Assembly (NCBI GenBank): GCA_025455535.1
Contig: JALOMM010000003.1
Location: 1 to 16,574 of the forward strand
DNA from: Bacteroidales bacterium
GTDB taxonomy: Bacteria; Bacteroidota; Bacteroidia; Bacteroidales; VadinHA17
Direction of reading: 5' to 3'
Length of the DNA: 16,574 bases
Shown: in pieces, positions 7,221-15,570 of the stretch
How the letters are laid out: the number at the start of each line of letters is the position of its first letter
How positions within the stretch are numbered: the first letter of the stretch is position 1
Program-made: the position numbers and the translations under genes
Notes under the pieces: model-generated
Databases searched by the model: none
Seen by the model: the letters and a program-made list of their open reading frames with translations, nothing else
What the model was told of the DNA's origin: nothing

Positions 7221-7682
7221 ATGAAAATATTGCTCCTCGCCATAATGACTTTTTTGCATCCGGTACATGTCTCTCTTATAGGTATTGAATATGACAGTGC
7301 GAACAGGATATATTCAATATTTGTTAAAGTATACTCCGATGACCTGGAGGCAGATATCTGCCTTGGCAGCTCAGAAGGAGAAGCAATTACCGGTGAGGGG
7401 AATGACAGGTACTGTAAATATCTGTGTGACAGATTATTGATTTTAGAGGATGGTAAGATACTGGAAATGAAGCTGATGAATACCGAAAGCGACGGTCTGG
7501 AACACAGGTTCAGCCTTGAGGCGAAAGGAGGAAGGTCAGTGCGGGACGTAAGTGTCATTAACCGCATTATGACGCGGCTCTATTATGACCAGGCTAACAT
7601 GCTGCTTTTCAAATTCGGCACTGTTGAGGACGGACACAGGTTTACCGTCGAAGATACATTGAAGAGCTATAATGTCAAATGA
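7221..7682 (+). CDS. DUF6702-like small exported protein
   Basis: This is a 153-residue protein of unknown function. It has a short hydrophobic N-terminus (MKILLLAIMTFL) followed at once by HPVHVSLIGIEYDS. The HPxHVS start, then alternating beta strands with a conserved-looking VKVYSDDLE, is what I associate with the DUF6702 family of Bacteroidota; this is pattern recall, not a search. The hydrophobic stretch is short for a signal peptide, so export is likely but not certain. AAGGA at 7208-7212 is 8 nt before the ATG. It follows pyk by 28 bp and overlaps the next gene by 4 bp (ATGA), so translation is probably coupled to that of the secreted protein downstream. No catalytic motif is evident. 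Confidence 0.7.
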   Translation: MKILLLAIMTFLHPVHVSLIGIEYDSANRIYSIFVKVYSDDLEADICLGSSEGEAITGEGNDRYCKYLCDRLLILEDGKILEMKLMNTESDGLEHRFSLEAKGGRSVRDVSVINRIMTRLYYDQANMLLFKFGTVEDGHRFTVEDTLKSYNVK

Positions 7683-10306
7683 AAGGATTTGAAATGGTAA
7701 GGAAGATCACCGCAACAACCTGCTTGTTATTATTACTCATCTCTTCTGCTTTCGCAACACACAACCGGGCAGGAGAGATAACCTATGAACAGCTGTCTGA
7801 CCTTACCTTCAGGGTGACCGTGACAACATTTACCTATACGCTGAGCCTGGCCGACAGGCCTTCACTTGACGTTGAATGGGGCGACAATTCGATAACAACG
7901 GTTTCGAGGATCTCTGAGACATTTCTGCCGAACAATTACAAAAAGAATGTCTACATAAGCCAGCACACCTATCCGGGCCCCGGCATTTACAGGATTGTGG
8001 TCCAGGACCCGAACCGCAACCTCGGAGTTCAGAATATTCCAAACTCAGTCAATGTTGTCTTTTCAATATCAACAATTCTTATTGTAAATAATTCTATCGG
8101 ACGCAACAGCACCCCGGTATTGCTCAATCCGCCATACGACAAGGCTGCTCTTGGCCAGATCTTCATACACAATCCTGCAGCCTTTGATCCTGACGGAGAC
8201 AGCCTCTCATATAAGCTTACAGTATGCACAAAGGAAGACGGCAAACCTATCAGTGATTATACCCTTCCCCCGGCCTCCAAAAAGTTCTATGTCGATTCAA
8301 TCTCCGGTGATCTCGTCTGGGACGCTCCGATAACCGTCGGAACCTACAACGTTGCCATTGAGATTCAGGAGTGGCGTGCCGGGATAAAGATAGGTGTTGT
8401 GGTGAGGGATATGCAGATTGAAGTCTTTGAGACAGACAACCATCCTCCCGTCACGTCGCCGCTGCCGGACCTCTGCGTTGAAGTCGGGGAAACAGTCTCG
8501 CTTGATATAACAGCCACAGATGTAGACGGAGATTCTATAGACCTGTTTGCCACCTCCGGAATATTTGCTTTCACGGAGTGCCCTGCCACATTCACTGTCC
8601 TGAGTTCAGGACCGGGACTGACCACGGGACGACTGCAATGGGTTCCGTGTCACACGACCGTAAGGCATCAGCCATATAATATCATCATAAAGGCAGAAGA
8701 TAACAATGATGATCTTCAGCTGGTTGACATTGACAATATGAGCATTAAGGTTCTTGGCCCCTCGCCCGTGCTGACGGAGGCCTCACCGCTGGGAAATTTC
8801 ATAATATTGAAATGGAATAACTACGGAACGCAGGAAATTGCGGGATTCACTATCTACAGGCGGGAGGGCGCTACAACGATTGCGGCCGATACCTGCTTCG
8901 ACGGTATTCCTTCTTCGGCAGGATTTGTCAGGGCAGGCTACGTGGCAGGGGCAGGAGCCACAACATTCACCGACACAAACTCCGGAGAGGGACTTGAATC
9001 AGGAACCGAATATGCCTACCGGATTGTTGCTGTATATCCGAATGGCACAGAGAGCAAGGTTTCAAACGAGATAGTGTCATCTCTCATTACAGGTGTCCCG
9101 CTGATAACCAATGTTTCAATAAGAACTACAGACATAACCAACGGGGCACTGAAACTGGCATGGCAAAAACCCCGCGCTCTTGACACTATCCCTGCCCTTG
9201 GGCCTTACGAGTATCTTATTTACCGTGCTTCAGGAGTCGCAGGTACTGATTATCAGCTTATAAAGACACTGCCGACAGCTGACCTGAATGATACAGTACA
9301 TATTGATACTCTGATTAATACAGTTGACAGGGGTTATATTTACAAAGTGGAGCTTTACAATAATGAGACAGGGAACAGGTTCCTGATCGGTGAAGCCGGT
9401 GTGGCCTCTTCACTCTTTCTTACCGCTTCACCTGGAGACCGTAAGGTCAGGTTCACGCTGAGCCGCAATGTGCCATGGATCAATAACAATTATGATTATT
9501 ACAGGTTCGATGGAGCCTCATGGCAGTTGATCGGCAGCACCAACCAGCTCACATGGGTTGATGAAAATCTCGTTAACGGAACTGAATATTGCTATTATGT
9601 TGTCTCCACCGGAGCATACCAGAGGGCTGATGCACCCAAGAATCTTGTTAATTATTCACAACAAACCTGCGTCACAGCCATTGATAATGAGCCGCCTTGC
9701 ATTCCCGACCTGTCTGTCTCATCACAATGTGACAGCCTGTATAATACAGTCCGATGGGAAATAACTGATTCTGAATGCTATGCCGATGTGGCCGGATACA
9801 AATTGTTTTATAAGCCACCCACGGAGGAGAATCTCGAACTGCTCACTGTGATAAATGACAGATCAATAATGAAGTACGTTCATAACCTTCCTGATTATGT
9901 CGCCGGCTGTTATTCGATCCTGGCTTTTGATGCCAATGACCTTGAAAGTGATACCTCTGCACTTATCTGCGTTGATTCATGTAATTTCTACGAGATACCA
10001 AACGTATTTACACCTAACGGGGATGGTTTCAACGACTTTCTGGTGGCCAAAACCACTTCGCTGGTTGAGAAGGTTGAGTTCAGGCTTTTCAACAGGGGAG
10101 GGGTGCTGATCTTCAGCACGCAGGAACCGAAACTCAACTGGGACGGAACATATAACGGCAAGGTAGTTGCCTCAGGGGTATATTATTACAGCTGCGAGGT
10201 ATTTGAGCGGAGGATATCAGAGACTGAGCAGTTCCATCTCAGCGGCTTTATCCACGTCATTACTGAAAAAGGGGCCGGTCCCGGAGTCATTGAAGGAAAA
10301 AAATAG
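7679..10306 (+). CDS. Large secreted protein with fibronectin-III-like modules and gliding-motility (type B) sorting domain
   Basis: This is an 875-residue exported protein, probably placed on the cell surface by type IX secretion. A signal peptide ends near residues 22-26 (LLLLLISSAFA-THNRAG). The N-terminal region (about 27-250), with ATHNRAGEITYEQLSDLTFRV, recurs in gliding-associated proteins of this phylum. Two Ca-binding-like loops follow, FDPDGDSLSY (169-178) and ATDVDGDSID (279-288). Four FN3-like modules run from about 360 to 765. The CHU_C-type C-terminal domain (about 771-862) has IPNVFTPNGDGFNDF, RLFNRGGVLIF, WDGTYNGKVVASGVYYY and GFIHVI. A tail EKGAGPGVIEGKK follows the usual end of the domain. 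ATG 7679 overlaps the previous stop (ATGA); ATG 7694 has a better ribosome site (AAAGGA, 5 nt spacing) and would shorten the leader by five residues. Binding partner and exact role are unknown. Confidence 0.85.
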   Translation: MKGFEMVRKITATTCLLLLLISSAFATHNRAGEITYEQLSDLTFRVTVTTFTYTLSLADRPSLDVEWGDNSITTVSRISETFLPNNYKKNVYISQHTYPGPGIYRIVVQDPNRNLGVQNIPNSVNVVFSISTILIVNNSIGRNSTPVLLNPPYDKAALGQIFIHNPAAFDPDGDSLSYKLTVCTKEDGKPISDYTLPPASKKFYVDSISGDLVWDAPITVGTYNVAIEIQEWRAGIKIGVVVRDMQIEVFETDNHPPVTSPLPDLCVEVGETVSLDITATDVDGDSIDLFATSGIFAFTECPATFTVLSSGPGLTTGRLQWVPCHTTVRHQPYNIIIKAEDNNDDLQLVDIDNMSIKVLGPSPVLTEASPLGNFIILKWNNYGTQEIAGFTIYRREGATTIAADTCFDGIPSSAGFVRAGYVAGAGATTFTDTNSGEGLESGTEYAYRIVAVYPNGTESKVSNEIVSSLITGVPLITNVSIRTTDITNGALKLAWQKPRALDTIPALGPYEYLIYRASGVAGTDYQLIKTLPTADLNDTVHIDTLINTVDRGYIYKVELYNNETGNRFLIGEAGVASSLFLTASPGDRKVRFTLSRNVPWINNNYDYYRFDGASWQLIGSTNQLTWVDENLVNGTEYCYYVVSTGAYQRADAPKNLVNYSQQTCVTAIDNEPPCIPDLSVSSQCDSLYNTVRWEITDSECYADVAGYKLFYKPPTEENLELLTVINDRSIMKYVHNLPDYVAGCYSILAFDANDLESDTSALICVDSCNFYEIPNVFTPNGDGFNDFLVAKTTSLVEKVEFRLFNRGGVLIFSTQEPKLNWDGTYNGKVVASGVYYYSCEVFERRISETEQFHLSGFIHVITEKGAGPGVIEGKK

Positions 10307-10312
10307 AACAGA

Positions 10313-11515
10313 ATGAAGAAAAAAGTTGTTCTGCTGATCTTAATTATTGCATCCCAGCTTGTTGCAGGGCAGGCAAGGTATGAGTCTCTTCTCAGAGCCC
10401 GGGCACTGTCTGAAAGGGGGGAGAGCGAGGAGGCTCTGGCCGTTCTTTCACCGGTAATCATTGACATGCCTGACGCTGACCTCTTCCTCTTGCGCGGAGA
10501 CATCTGGCTTGAGATGAAGAATGTGGCCAAGGCAAGGGGTGATTTTATGGCTGCAGAGAACCTGGAACAGGGTACAGGTCTGTTCGGGCTGGCAAAATGT
10601 GCAGCAGCAACTGGTGACGCCCTTGCGGCAACATCTTACCTGGAGGCACACCTGAAGACCCCCTTCAGGAAAAGCGAACCTGAGATAATGCTTGATGACG
10701 CATTTTCTTCAATCGTCAGTTCTCCGGAGTGGAGGAGCCTTTGGAAGAAAGACTGGTATAAAGGGTACGAAAGAAAAAAATGGGAGATAGACCTTTATCT
10801 GAGGAGCGGAAGAACTGATCTTGCAGAGGATGCTCTTGAGGAGTTGTCAGCTTCATATCCGGGCATGCCAGTCACCGACTATTGCAAAGCGCGTGTTCTG
10901 GCCAGCAAGGGTCAGTACCGTGAAGCATCTTCCCTCTTGTCACAGCTGACAATAAGTCCCGATGCCCCGTCTGAATATCTGCTTGCCCTTGCCGGGGCAA
11001 AGGCCGGAGAGGGTGATTACTATGGCTCGGCCACTCTTTACGGCAGACTGATCTCGGCTGAGTATCCTGATGCCGCTCTCTTTCTGCGCAGGGCCGAGAT
11101 GCTCCTGAAAGCCGGAGACCGTACTCCGGCAAAGAATGATATTAAAAAATATCTCGAAATTGAGCCTGAAAGTTTTGAGGCGCTGGGTCTCCTTGGCAGA
11201 ACATATGCTGAGGAAGGGGCCATATATGAAGCACTGCCCTATCTGAATACCAACATTGACAGGCATCCGGGAGAGGCCATGGCTTTCAGCCTGAGGGGAG
11301 ATGCCTGGCTGGCGGCACGGTCATGGACCAGGGCTGCGGAAGATTATACAATGAGTCTTGACCTTGATCCCAACAGTGCCTCAGTAAATCTTAACATGGG
11401 TGTTGCTCTTATTAACAGCGGGAAGGCAGATGATGCATGCTACTACCTGAGAAAAGCAAGGGCCCTGGGTGAAAGGAATGCAACACAATACCTCAGCAAG
11501 TACTGTATCAGATAG
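10313..11515 (+). CDS. Exported tetratricopeptide-repeat protein
   Basis: This 400-residue protein has a signal peptide (MKKKVVLLILIIASQLVAGQ) and about eight to ten TPR-like helical pairs over residues 24-390. Clear ones lie near 56-88 (LFLLRGDIWLEMKNVAKARGD), 255-285 (ALFLRRAEMLLKAGDRTPA), 289-318 (EALGLLGRTYAEEGAIYEA), 322-353 and 356-388 (ASVNLNMGVALINSGKADD). It ends in KYC-IR, resembling many Bacteroidota TPR proteins that close with KKYC. A stretch at about 116-160, rich in Trp and Lys, breaks the repeat pattern. No lipobox is seen, so it is probably periplasmic. TPR proteins act as scaffolds, and the gene lies 6 bp after the type IX substrate gene, so a role in assembling or exporting that protein is plausible but inferred. 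It is the last gene of the + strand run and converges on the histidine kinase gene. Confidence 0.85.
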   Translation: MKKKVVLLILIIASQLVAGQARYESLLRARALSERGESEEALAVLSPVIIDMPDADLFLLRGDIWLEMKNVAKARGDFMAAENLEQGTGLFGLAKCAAATGDALAATSYLEAHLKTPFRKSEPEIMLDDAFSSIVSSPEWRSLWKKDWYKGYERKKWEIDLYLRSGRTDLAEDALEELSASYPGMPVTDYCKARVLASKGQYREASSLLSQLTISPDAPSEYLLALAGAKAGEGDYYGSATLYGRLISAEYPDAALFLRRAEMLLKAGDRTPAKNDIKKYLEIEPESFEALGLLGRTYAEEGAIYEALPYLNTNIDRHPGEAMAFSLRGDAWLAARSWTRAAEDYTMSLDLDPNSASVNLNMGVALINSGKADDACYYLRKARALGERNATQYLSKYCIR

Positions 11516-11526
11516 ACTAATCCGAA

Positions 11527-14500
11527 TTACCTGACGTGCTTCAGCAGCCTGTCGTACAGATCCTTTGGCTTAAAGGGCTTGAGCACGTAATCATTGATTG
11601 CAAGATTCTCTATCTTGTCATGAGCCTCTGACATTACCGCCGCAGTCAGTGCGACAATTGGTATCTGGCTGATCTTCTTATCCTCCGAGCTGCGTATTAT
11701 CCGGGTTGCCTCGATGCCATCCATTACAGGCATGTGGAGGTCCATTATGATAAGATCGTACTCATTCTTAGTCAATTCATCAAGTGCAAGGCTTCCGTTC
11801 TCTACATGCTTCACGATCACTCCCCAGCTTTCGAGGAATTTGTTAGCAACAAAGAAGTTGATCTTGTTGTCTTCAGCAACCAGGATCCTCTTTCCAGCAA
11901 GCCCTTTCATGGTATCTGCCGCACCCTGATCGGCAGCGCGTGTGTCTGCGACAGGGAGTATATATTCAATCGAGAATGTGAATACTGATCCTTTTCCGGG
12001 TTCACTTTTTACACCTATTTTCCCCCCCTGCAGATCGACGAGACGCTTGCAGATGGCCAACCCCAGTCCTGTGCCGCCATATTTCCTTGTTGTATCAGGC
12101 GAGGCCTGAGAGTAACTCTCAAACACCTCCTCAAGTTTGTCTGACTGAATCCCGATGCCGGTGTCAGTAACTGAAAACTCAAGCACAGCCCTGCTGTTTC
12201 TCTTTTCCTTCATCAGCGCCTTGAAGGTCACACGTCCCTGCGGGGTGAACTTAATGGCGTTTGAAATCAGGTTGGAGATTATCTGGTTAAGCCTTACCGG
12301 GTCACCAACCAGCGCAGCAGGGAGGTCTTCCGATTTTTCAGTTACGAATTCTATTCCCTTATCCGTGGCACGATGGCTGTACGAGCGCCTGATATCTTCA
12401 ATCATTGTGACAAGGTCAAATTCTGTCTTTTCAAAGACAATCTTGCCCGCCTCCATTTTATTGAAGTCGAGGATGTCGTTTACCAGGGTAAGAAGGTGAT
12501 TGGCTGAGAAGCGCAGTGTCTTGATGTACTCCATCTGGTCTTCTCTCGGGTTGCCCTGGTAAAGCAGGTTGGTGATGCCTATGACCTCGTTCAGAGGCGT
12601 CCTTATCTCATGGCTCATGGTTGACATGAACAGCTGTTTTGACAGTGCAGCTTCTTCGGCTCTCTTGCGTGCCGTGATCAGGTTGTCAAGCATCTTCCTG
12701 CGGTGGAGGGTATGTACAATCTGGTTGGCGATGAATTCAAAAACCTGCAGGTCGTCGTAACTGAATGCATCGATCCGTTTATAATCCTGCAGACAGATGG
12801 CCCCTATCACCTGGTCATCCATTTTGAGCGGGACCCCCATCCATATCTTGCACGGCGACCCCACCAGGCTTATAGCTCCTGTCTTTTCAATCTGCAGAAT
12901 GTCATTCTCGTCGAGCAGGACAGACTTATTGTTTTTTATGACCCACCCTGTCAGGGTATTTTTTGCTGCCGTTTCCTGGAAGTGATCACGTTCGTCGGCG
13001 AAAAAGGGGAAGGTAAGTGTATCCTTCTCACTGTTGTAAAGGGCTATGAAAAAATTGTTGACATTCCAGAGCCTGCTTATCTCCTTTACAATGGTAGGGT
13101 AGATGTCAAAGATATCGAAGTCCTGAAGTGCTACTGTCGAAATGTTGTACTGAATTTCCTGCATCAGCCGGCTCTTTATTTCACGGCTTATATCGCGGTA
13201 TATTCCAAGGAAAGCAATAGTCTGGTCATTGGAGATCACTGAAGAGGCAATGAGTGATACATTGATCCTGTTTCCCTGCTTGTCAAGCCTCAGTGTTTCA
13301 ATTGCGCCGGTGCCGTTGGCGAGGGCCAGCTCGTCTATTTTGACAGCCTCTTCCTTAAGATCATCAGGCACGATAAGATCATCGATCATCCTGTTCAATG
13401 CATCTTCTGAAGTGTAGCCAAAGAGTTTTGTGAACCCTTTGTTTATCCTCAGGATTCGTCCGTCAAAATCTGTGAGTACAATCGCCTCGGGAGCTGCATC
13501 GATGAGATGCTCCAGCGTTGCCTTTTCGGCAGAAAGTTTCTGCTCGTACTCCTTGTGTTTGCTTACATCTGTCAGAACGCACCTGTATCCGGTGATCCTG
13601 CCCCGGGTTATTATAGGCCCGGCATGGAACAGAACTGAGACTTTGCGATTCTGCTTATTGATAATGACATATTCATCAAAAGTGATCTGCCCCGGTTTTG
13701 TCAGCCCGGCAAGATCATTGTTCAGTTTCTCAAGATCATCATCCATGATGAGTTCAGACAGTGTCACTCCCCTGGATAAGTCATTGTTATTGAATCCCAG
13801 GGTGAGCATCCCCTGCGTATTCATGAATGTCACGTGACCGGCGGTGTCGAGCTCCATTATCATTTCCGGCAACAGCTCCGCAAAGGTCTCAAAGACAATA
13901 CCCTGTCTCAGTATCTCAAGCTCATGCTCTTTTTGCTGCCGGCCTGCCTCCCAGGTAACCACAATGTCTCCTGTGGAAAGGAGCAGTCCGATATAGTATC
14001 CGTCTTTATCATCGCCATCGGGTGAAACCGGTTCTCTGAAAGATCCCTGCCGTGTCTGAATATTTTTAAGAACAGAGGCAAGAGCCCTGTTATTTTTCAG
14101 CACTGACTTACTGAACTCCCTGCCAAGGACCTCTTCCATGCCGATCTGTTCTACCTCTTCGGCGCGGCTGTTAAACTCCATGATATAGAGCTTGTTGTCA
14201 TCCGATCTTCTGAAGATGGCGACGTAGCTGCTCATTGAGTCAAAGATCTCCCTCAGTATCTTCTCCGATTCAGCCTTTGCATATCCGTCATTAAGGCTGC
14301 TTATATCATTGTAGAATGTGATCAGATAGATGGTGTCACCCATGAAGAGTGTGCGGGCACTGAACAGAAAAGTACGTTCCTCACCTGATCTTGTCCTGAG
14401 TCTTATCTCCAGGTCACTGACTTTCTTCAGGCGTGAAAGGAGGATCCTGTGCTTGCGGCTTTGCACCAGATCAACGTAAAGCTGAATATCTTCGGAGGTC

Positions 14501-14709
14501 TTGCCGATTATCTCCTCCCTTTTGTAGCCCAGGGTATCGAGAAAAGCCTGATTTACATCAATGTATTCCTGTGTCTCGATATTGCTGAGCGAGATAAGCT
14601 GGTTAGTTGCGTTGAATGCAATCTCAGGTATATCAGAAAGCTGCGCAATAGAATCAGCTGAACCGGATGAAAGATCAGGATCCAAAGTTTTCTCTGTCCG
14701 TTTTTCCAT
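11527..14709 (-). CDS. Cytosolic hybrid sensor histidine kinase with multiple PAS, GAF and receiver domains
   Basis: The 1060 residues read, from the N-terminus: PAS-like domains at about 27-138, 155-260, 270-385 and 397-510 (for example [25 protein letters not shown]); a GAF domain at about 525-668; HisKA with [14 protein letters not shown], phospho-acceptor His700; and HATPase_c at about 800-918, with N box NLISNAIKF (Asn817), DTGIGI (849-854) and GGTGLGL (878-884). A receiver follows at about 940-1058, with acidic pair Glu946/Asp947, phospho-acceptor Asp990 in [12 protein letters not shown], Thr1022 and Lys1044 in LKPF. All catalytic residues are intact. No membrane segment or signal peptide is visible, so it should sense an internal cue (redox, ligand or partner). 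There is no HPt or DNA-binding output domain and no response regulator gene nearby, so the phosphorelay partner is elsewhere. It lies 95 bp downstream of nth on the same strand, and its 3' end is 11 bp from that of the TPR gene. The second PAS is divergent and least certain. Confidence 0.93.
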   Translation of the reverse strand: MEKRTEKTLDPDLSSGSADSIAQLSDIPEIAFNATNQLISLSNIETQEYIDVNQAFLDTLGYKREEIIGKTSEDIQLYVDLVQSRKHRILLSRLKKVSDLEIRLRTRSGEERTFLFSARTLFMGDTIYLITFYNDISSLNDGYAKAESEKILREIFDSMSSYVAIFRRSDDNKLYIMEFNSRAEEVEQIGMEEVLGREFSKSVLKNNRALASVLKNIQTRQGSFREPVSPDGDDKDGYYIGLLLSTGDIVVTWEAGRQQKEHELEILRQGIVFETFAELLPEMIMELDTAGHVTFMNTQGMLTLGFNNNDLSRGVTLSELIMDDDLEKLNNDLAGLTKPGQITFDEYVIINKQNRKVSVLFHAGPIITRGRITGYRCVLTDVSKHKEYEQKLSAEKATLEHLIDAAPEAIVLTDFDGRILRINKGFTKLFGYTSEDALNRMIDDLIVPDDLKEEAVKIDELALANGTGAIETLRLDKQGNRINVSLIASSVISNDQTIAFLGIYRDISREIKSRLMQEIQYNISTVALQDFDIFDIYPTIVKEISRLWNVNNFFIALYNSEKDTLTFPFFADERDHFQETAAKNTLTGWVIKNNKSVLLDENDILQIEKTGAISLVGSPCKIWMGVPLKMDDQVIGAICLQDYKRIDAFSYDDLQVFEFIANQIVHTLHRRKMLDNLITARKRAEEAALSKQLFMSTMSHEIRTPLNEVIGITNLLYQGNPREDQMEYIKTLRFSANHLLTLVNDILDFNKMEAGKIVFEKTEFDLVTMIEDIRRSYSHRATDKGIEFVTEKSEDLPAALVGDPVRLNQIISNLISNAIKFTPQGRVTFKALMKEKRNSRAVLEFSVTDTGIGIQSDKLEEVFESYSQASPDTTRKYGGTGLGLAICKRLVDLQGGKIGVKSEPGKGSVFTFSIEYILPVADTRAADQGAADTMKGLAGKRILVAEDNKINFFVANKFLESWGVIVKHVENGSLALDELTKNEYDLIIMDLHMPVMDGIEATRIIRSSEDKKISQIPIVALTAAVMSEAHDKIENLAINDYVLKPFKPKDLYDRLLKHVR

Positions 14710-14804
14710 CTGACAGGAGGTTGTTTTTTTAAACTCTTGAAACAGGTATTGTCAGGGGATAAAAATAGTCATTACTGCCCGGAAAATAAAACGCTTATGA
14801 TCTT

Positions 14805-15455
14805 TTACCATTCATTGGCTGAATGTTTGCTGTAATATGAGCACCATCCCTTAATGCCGCAGCTTTTGCATAACGGTTTGCGTGCGGTACATGTATATCT
14901 TCCGTGGAGCAGAAGCCAGTGATGTGCCATCGGCCTTTTCTCCTCAGGTATTTCCTTTGTCAGCTTCAGCTCCACTGCAAGAGGATTCTTTGCTCCGGGA
15001 GTCAGTCCTATCCGCCGTGCCACCCTGAAAACATGTGTATCAACGGCAATGACAGGCTTGTTCCACAGCACCGATGCAATGACATTGGCAGTCTTGCGGC
15101 CCACTCCGGGCAGCTGTGTCAGTTCGGTTATCTCACCGGGGACAACTCCGTGGAAACGGCTGACTATCATCTCAGCCATGCCCCTGAGGTGTTTTGCTTT
15201 GTTGTTAGGGTATGAGCAGCTGCCTATGAGCGAAGTGATCTCTTCATGAGTGGCTTCAGCCATTGATGCCGGGTCAGGAAACCTCTCAAAGAGAGCAGGT
15301 GTTATCATATTAACCCTTTTGTCGGTACACTGAGCCGAGAGAATCACCGCAACAATAAGCTGAAAAGGATCAACGTAACTAAGCTCCGTTTCGGCTACAG
15401 GCATGTTTTCTGCAAACCATTCCAGCACCCCGTCATACCTTTCTCTCGTTTTCAT
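14805..15455 (-). CDS. nth: Endonuclease III (DNA glycosylase/AP lyase)
   Basis: This base-excision repair enzyme removes oxidised pyrimidines and cleaves the abasic site. From the chosen ATG it has 216 residues, close to the E. coli length of 211. ILSAQCTDKRVN (38-49) is the family signature. The helix-hairpin-helix LPGVGRKTANV (115-125) provides catalytic Lys121, and VDTHVFRVARRIGL (138-151) provides Asp139. The C-terminus has four cysteines, 189, 196, 199 and 205, in the C-x6-C-x2-C-x5-C pattern of the [4Fe-4S] cluster. The open frame runs 55 codons further upstream to 15620, but that part has no family resemblance and would overlap the divergent aroB start, so MKTRERYDG at 15455 is preferred. 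It precedes the hybrid kinase on the same strand; a functional link is not evident. Confidence 0.95.
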   Translation of the reverse strand: MKTRERYDGVLEWFAENMPVAETELSYVDPFQLIVAVILSAQCTDKRVNMITPALFERFPDPASMAEATHEEITSLIGSCSYPNNKAKHLRGMAEMIVSRFHGVVPGEITELTQLPGVGRKTANVIASVLWNKPVIAVDTHVFRVARRIGLTPGAKNPLAVELKLTKEIPEEKRPMAHHWLLLHGRYTCTARKPLCKSCGIKGWCSYYSKHSANEW

Positions 15456-15458
15456 TGC

Positions 15459-15510
15459 TTCTGCACTTTTATGGGATGAATGTAACAAAATTTTACTTTT
15501 TTGTGCAGAA
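15459..15510. repeat. 8-bp inverted repeat between nth and aroB
   Basis: TTCTGCAC (15459-15466) and GTGCAGAA (15503-15510) are exact inverse copies separated by 36 bp of AT-rich DNA. They lie just upstream of the nth start codon in the 115-bp divergent gap. The minus-strand AAATTTTG inside the spacer is 7/8 to the Bacteroidota -7 consensus and could serve nth. A pair like this could arise by chance in a gap of this size, so a regulatory role is only a possibility. Confidence 0.35.
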
Positions 15511-15570
15511 AGGTTACTGATGTGAATAAAATCATGGTTAATATGCATCAATATAACTATTTTTCGCACC

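Noticed and set aside
12703..13242. Open frame of 179 codons antisense to the histidine kinase
   Set aside because: It is entirely inside the GAF/PAS coding region of the kinase and has no domain resemblance.
14714..14720. Perfect AGGAGG on the + strand before the kinase start
   Set aside because: No plausible + strand gene follows it. On the kinase strand it reads CCTCCT, which cannot act as a Shine-Dalgarno sequence.
14710..14755. Inverted repeat CTGACA/TGTCAG between nth and the kinase gene
   Set aside because: It has only 6 bp per arm with a 34-bp spacer and no U-tract, so I do not call a terminator or operator.
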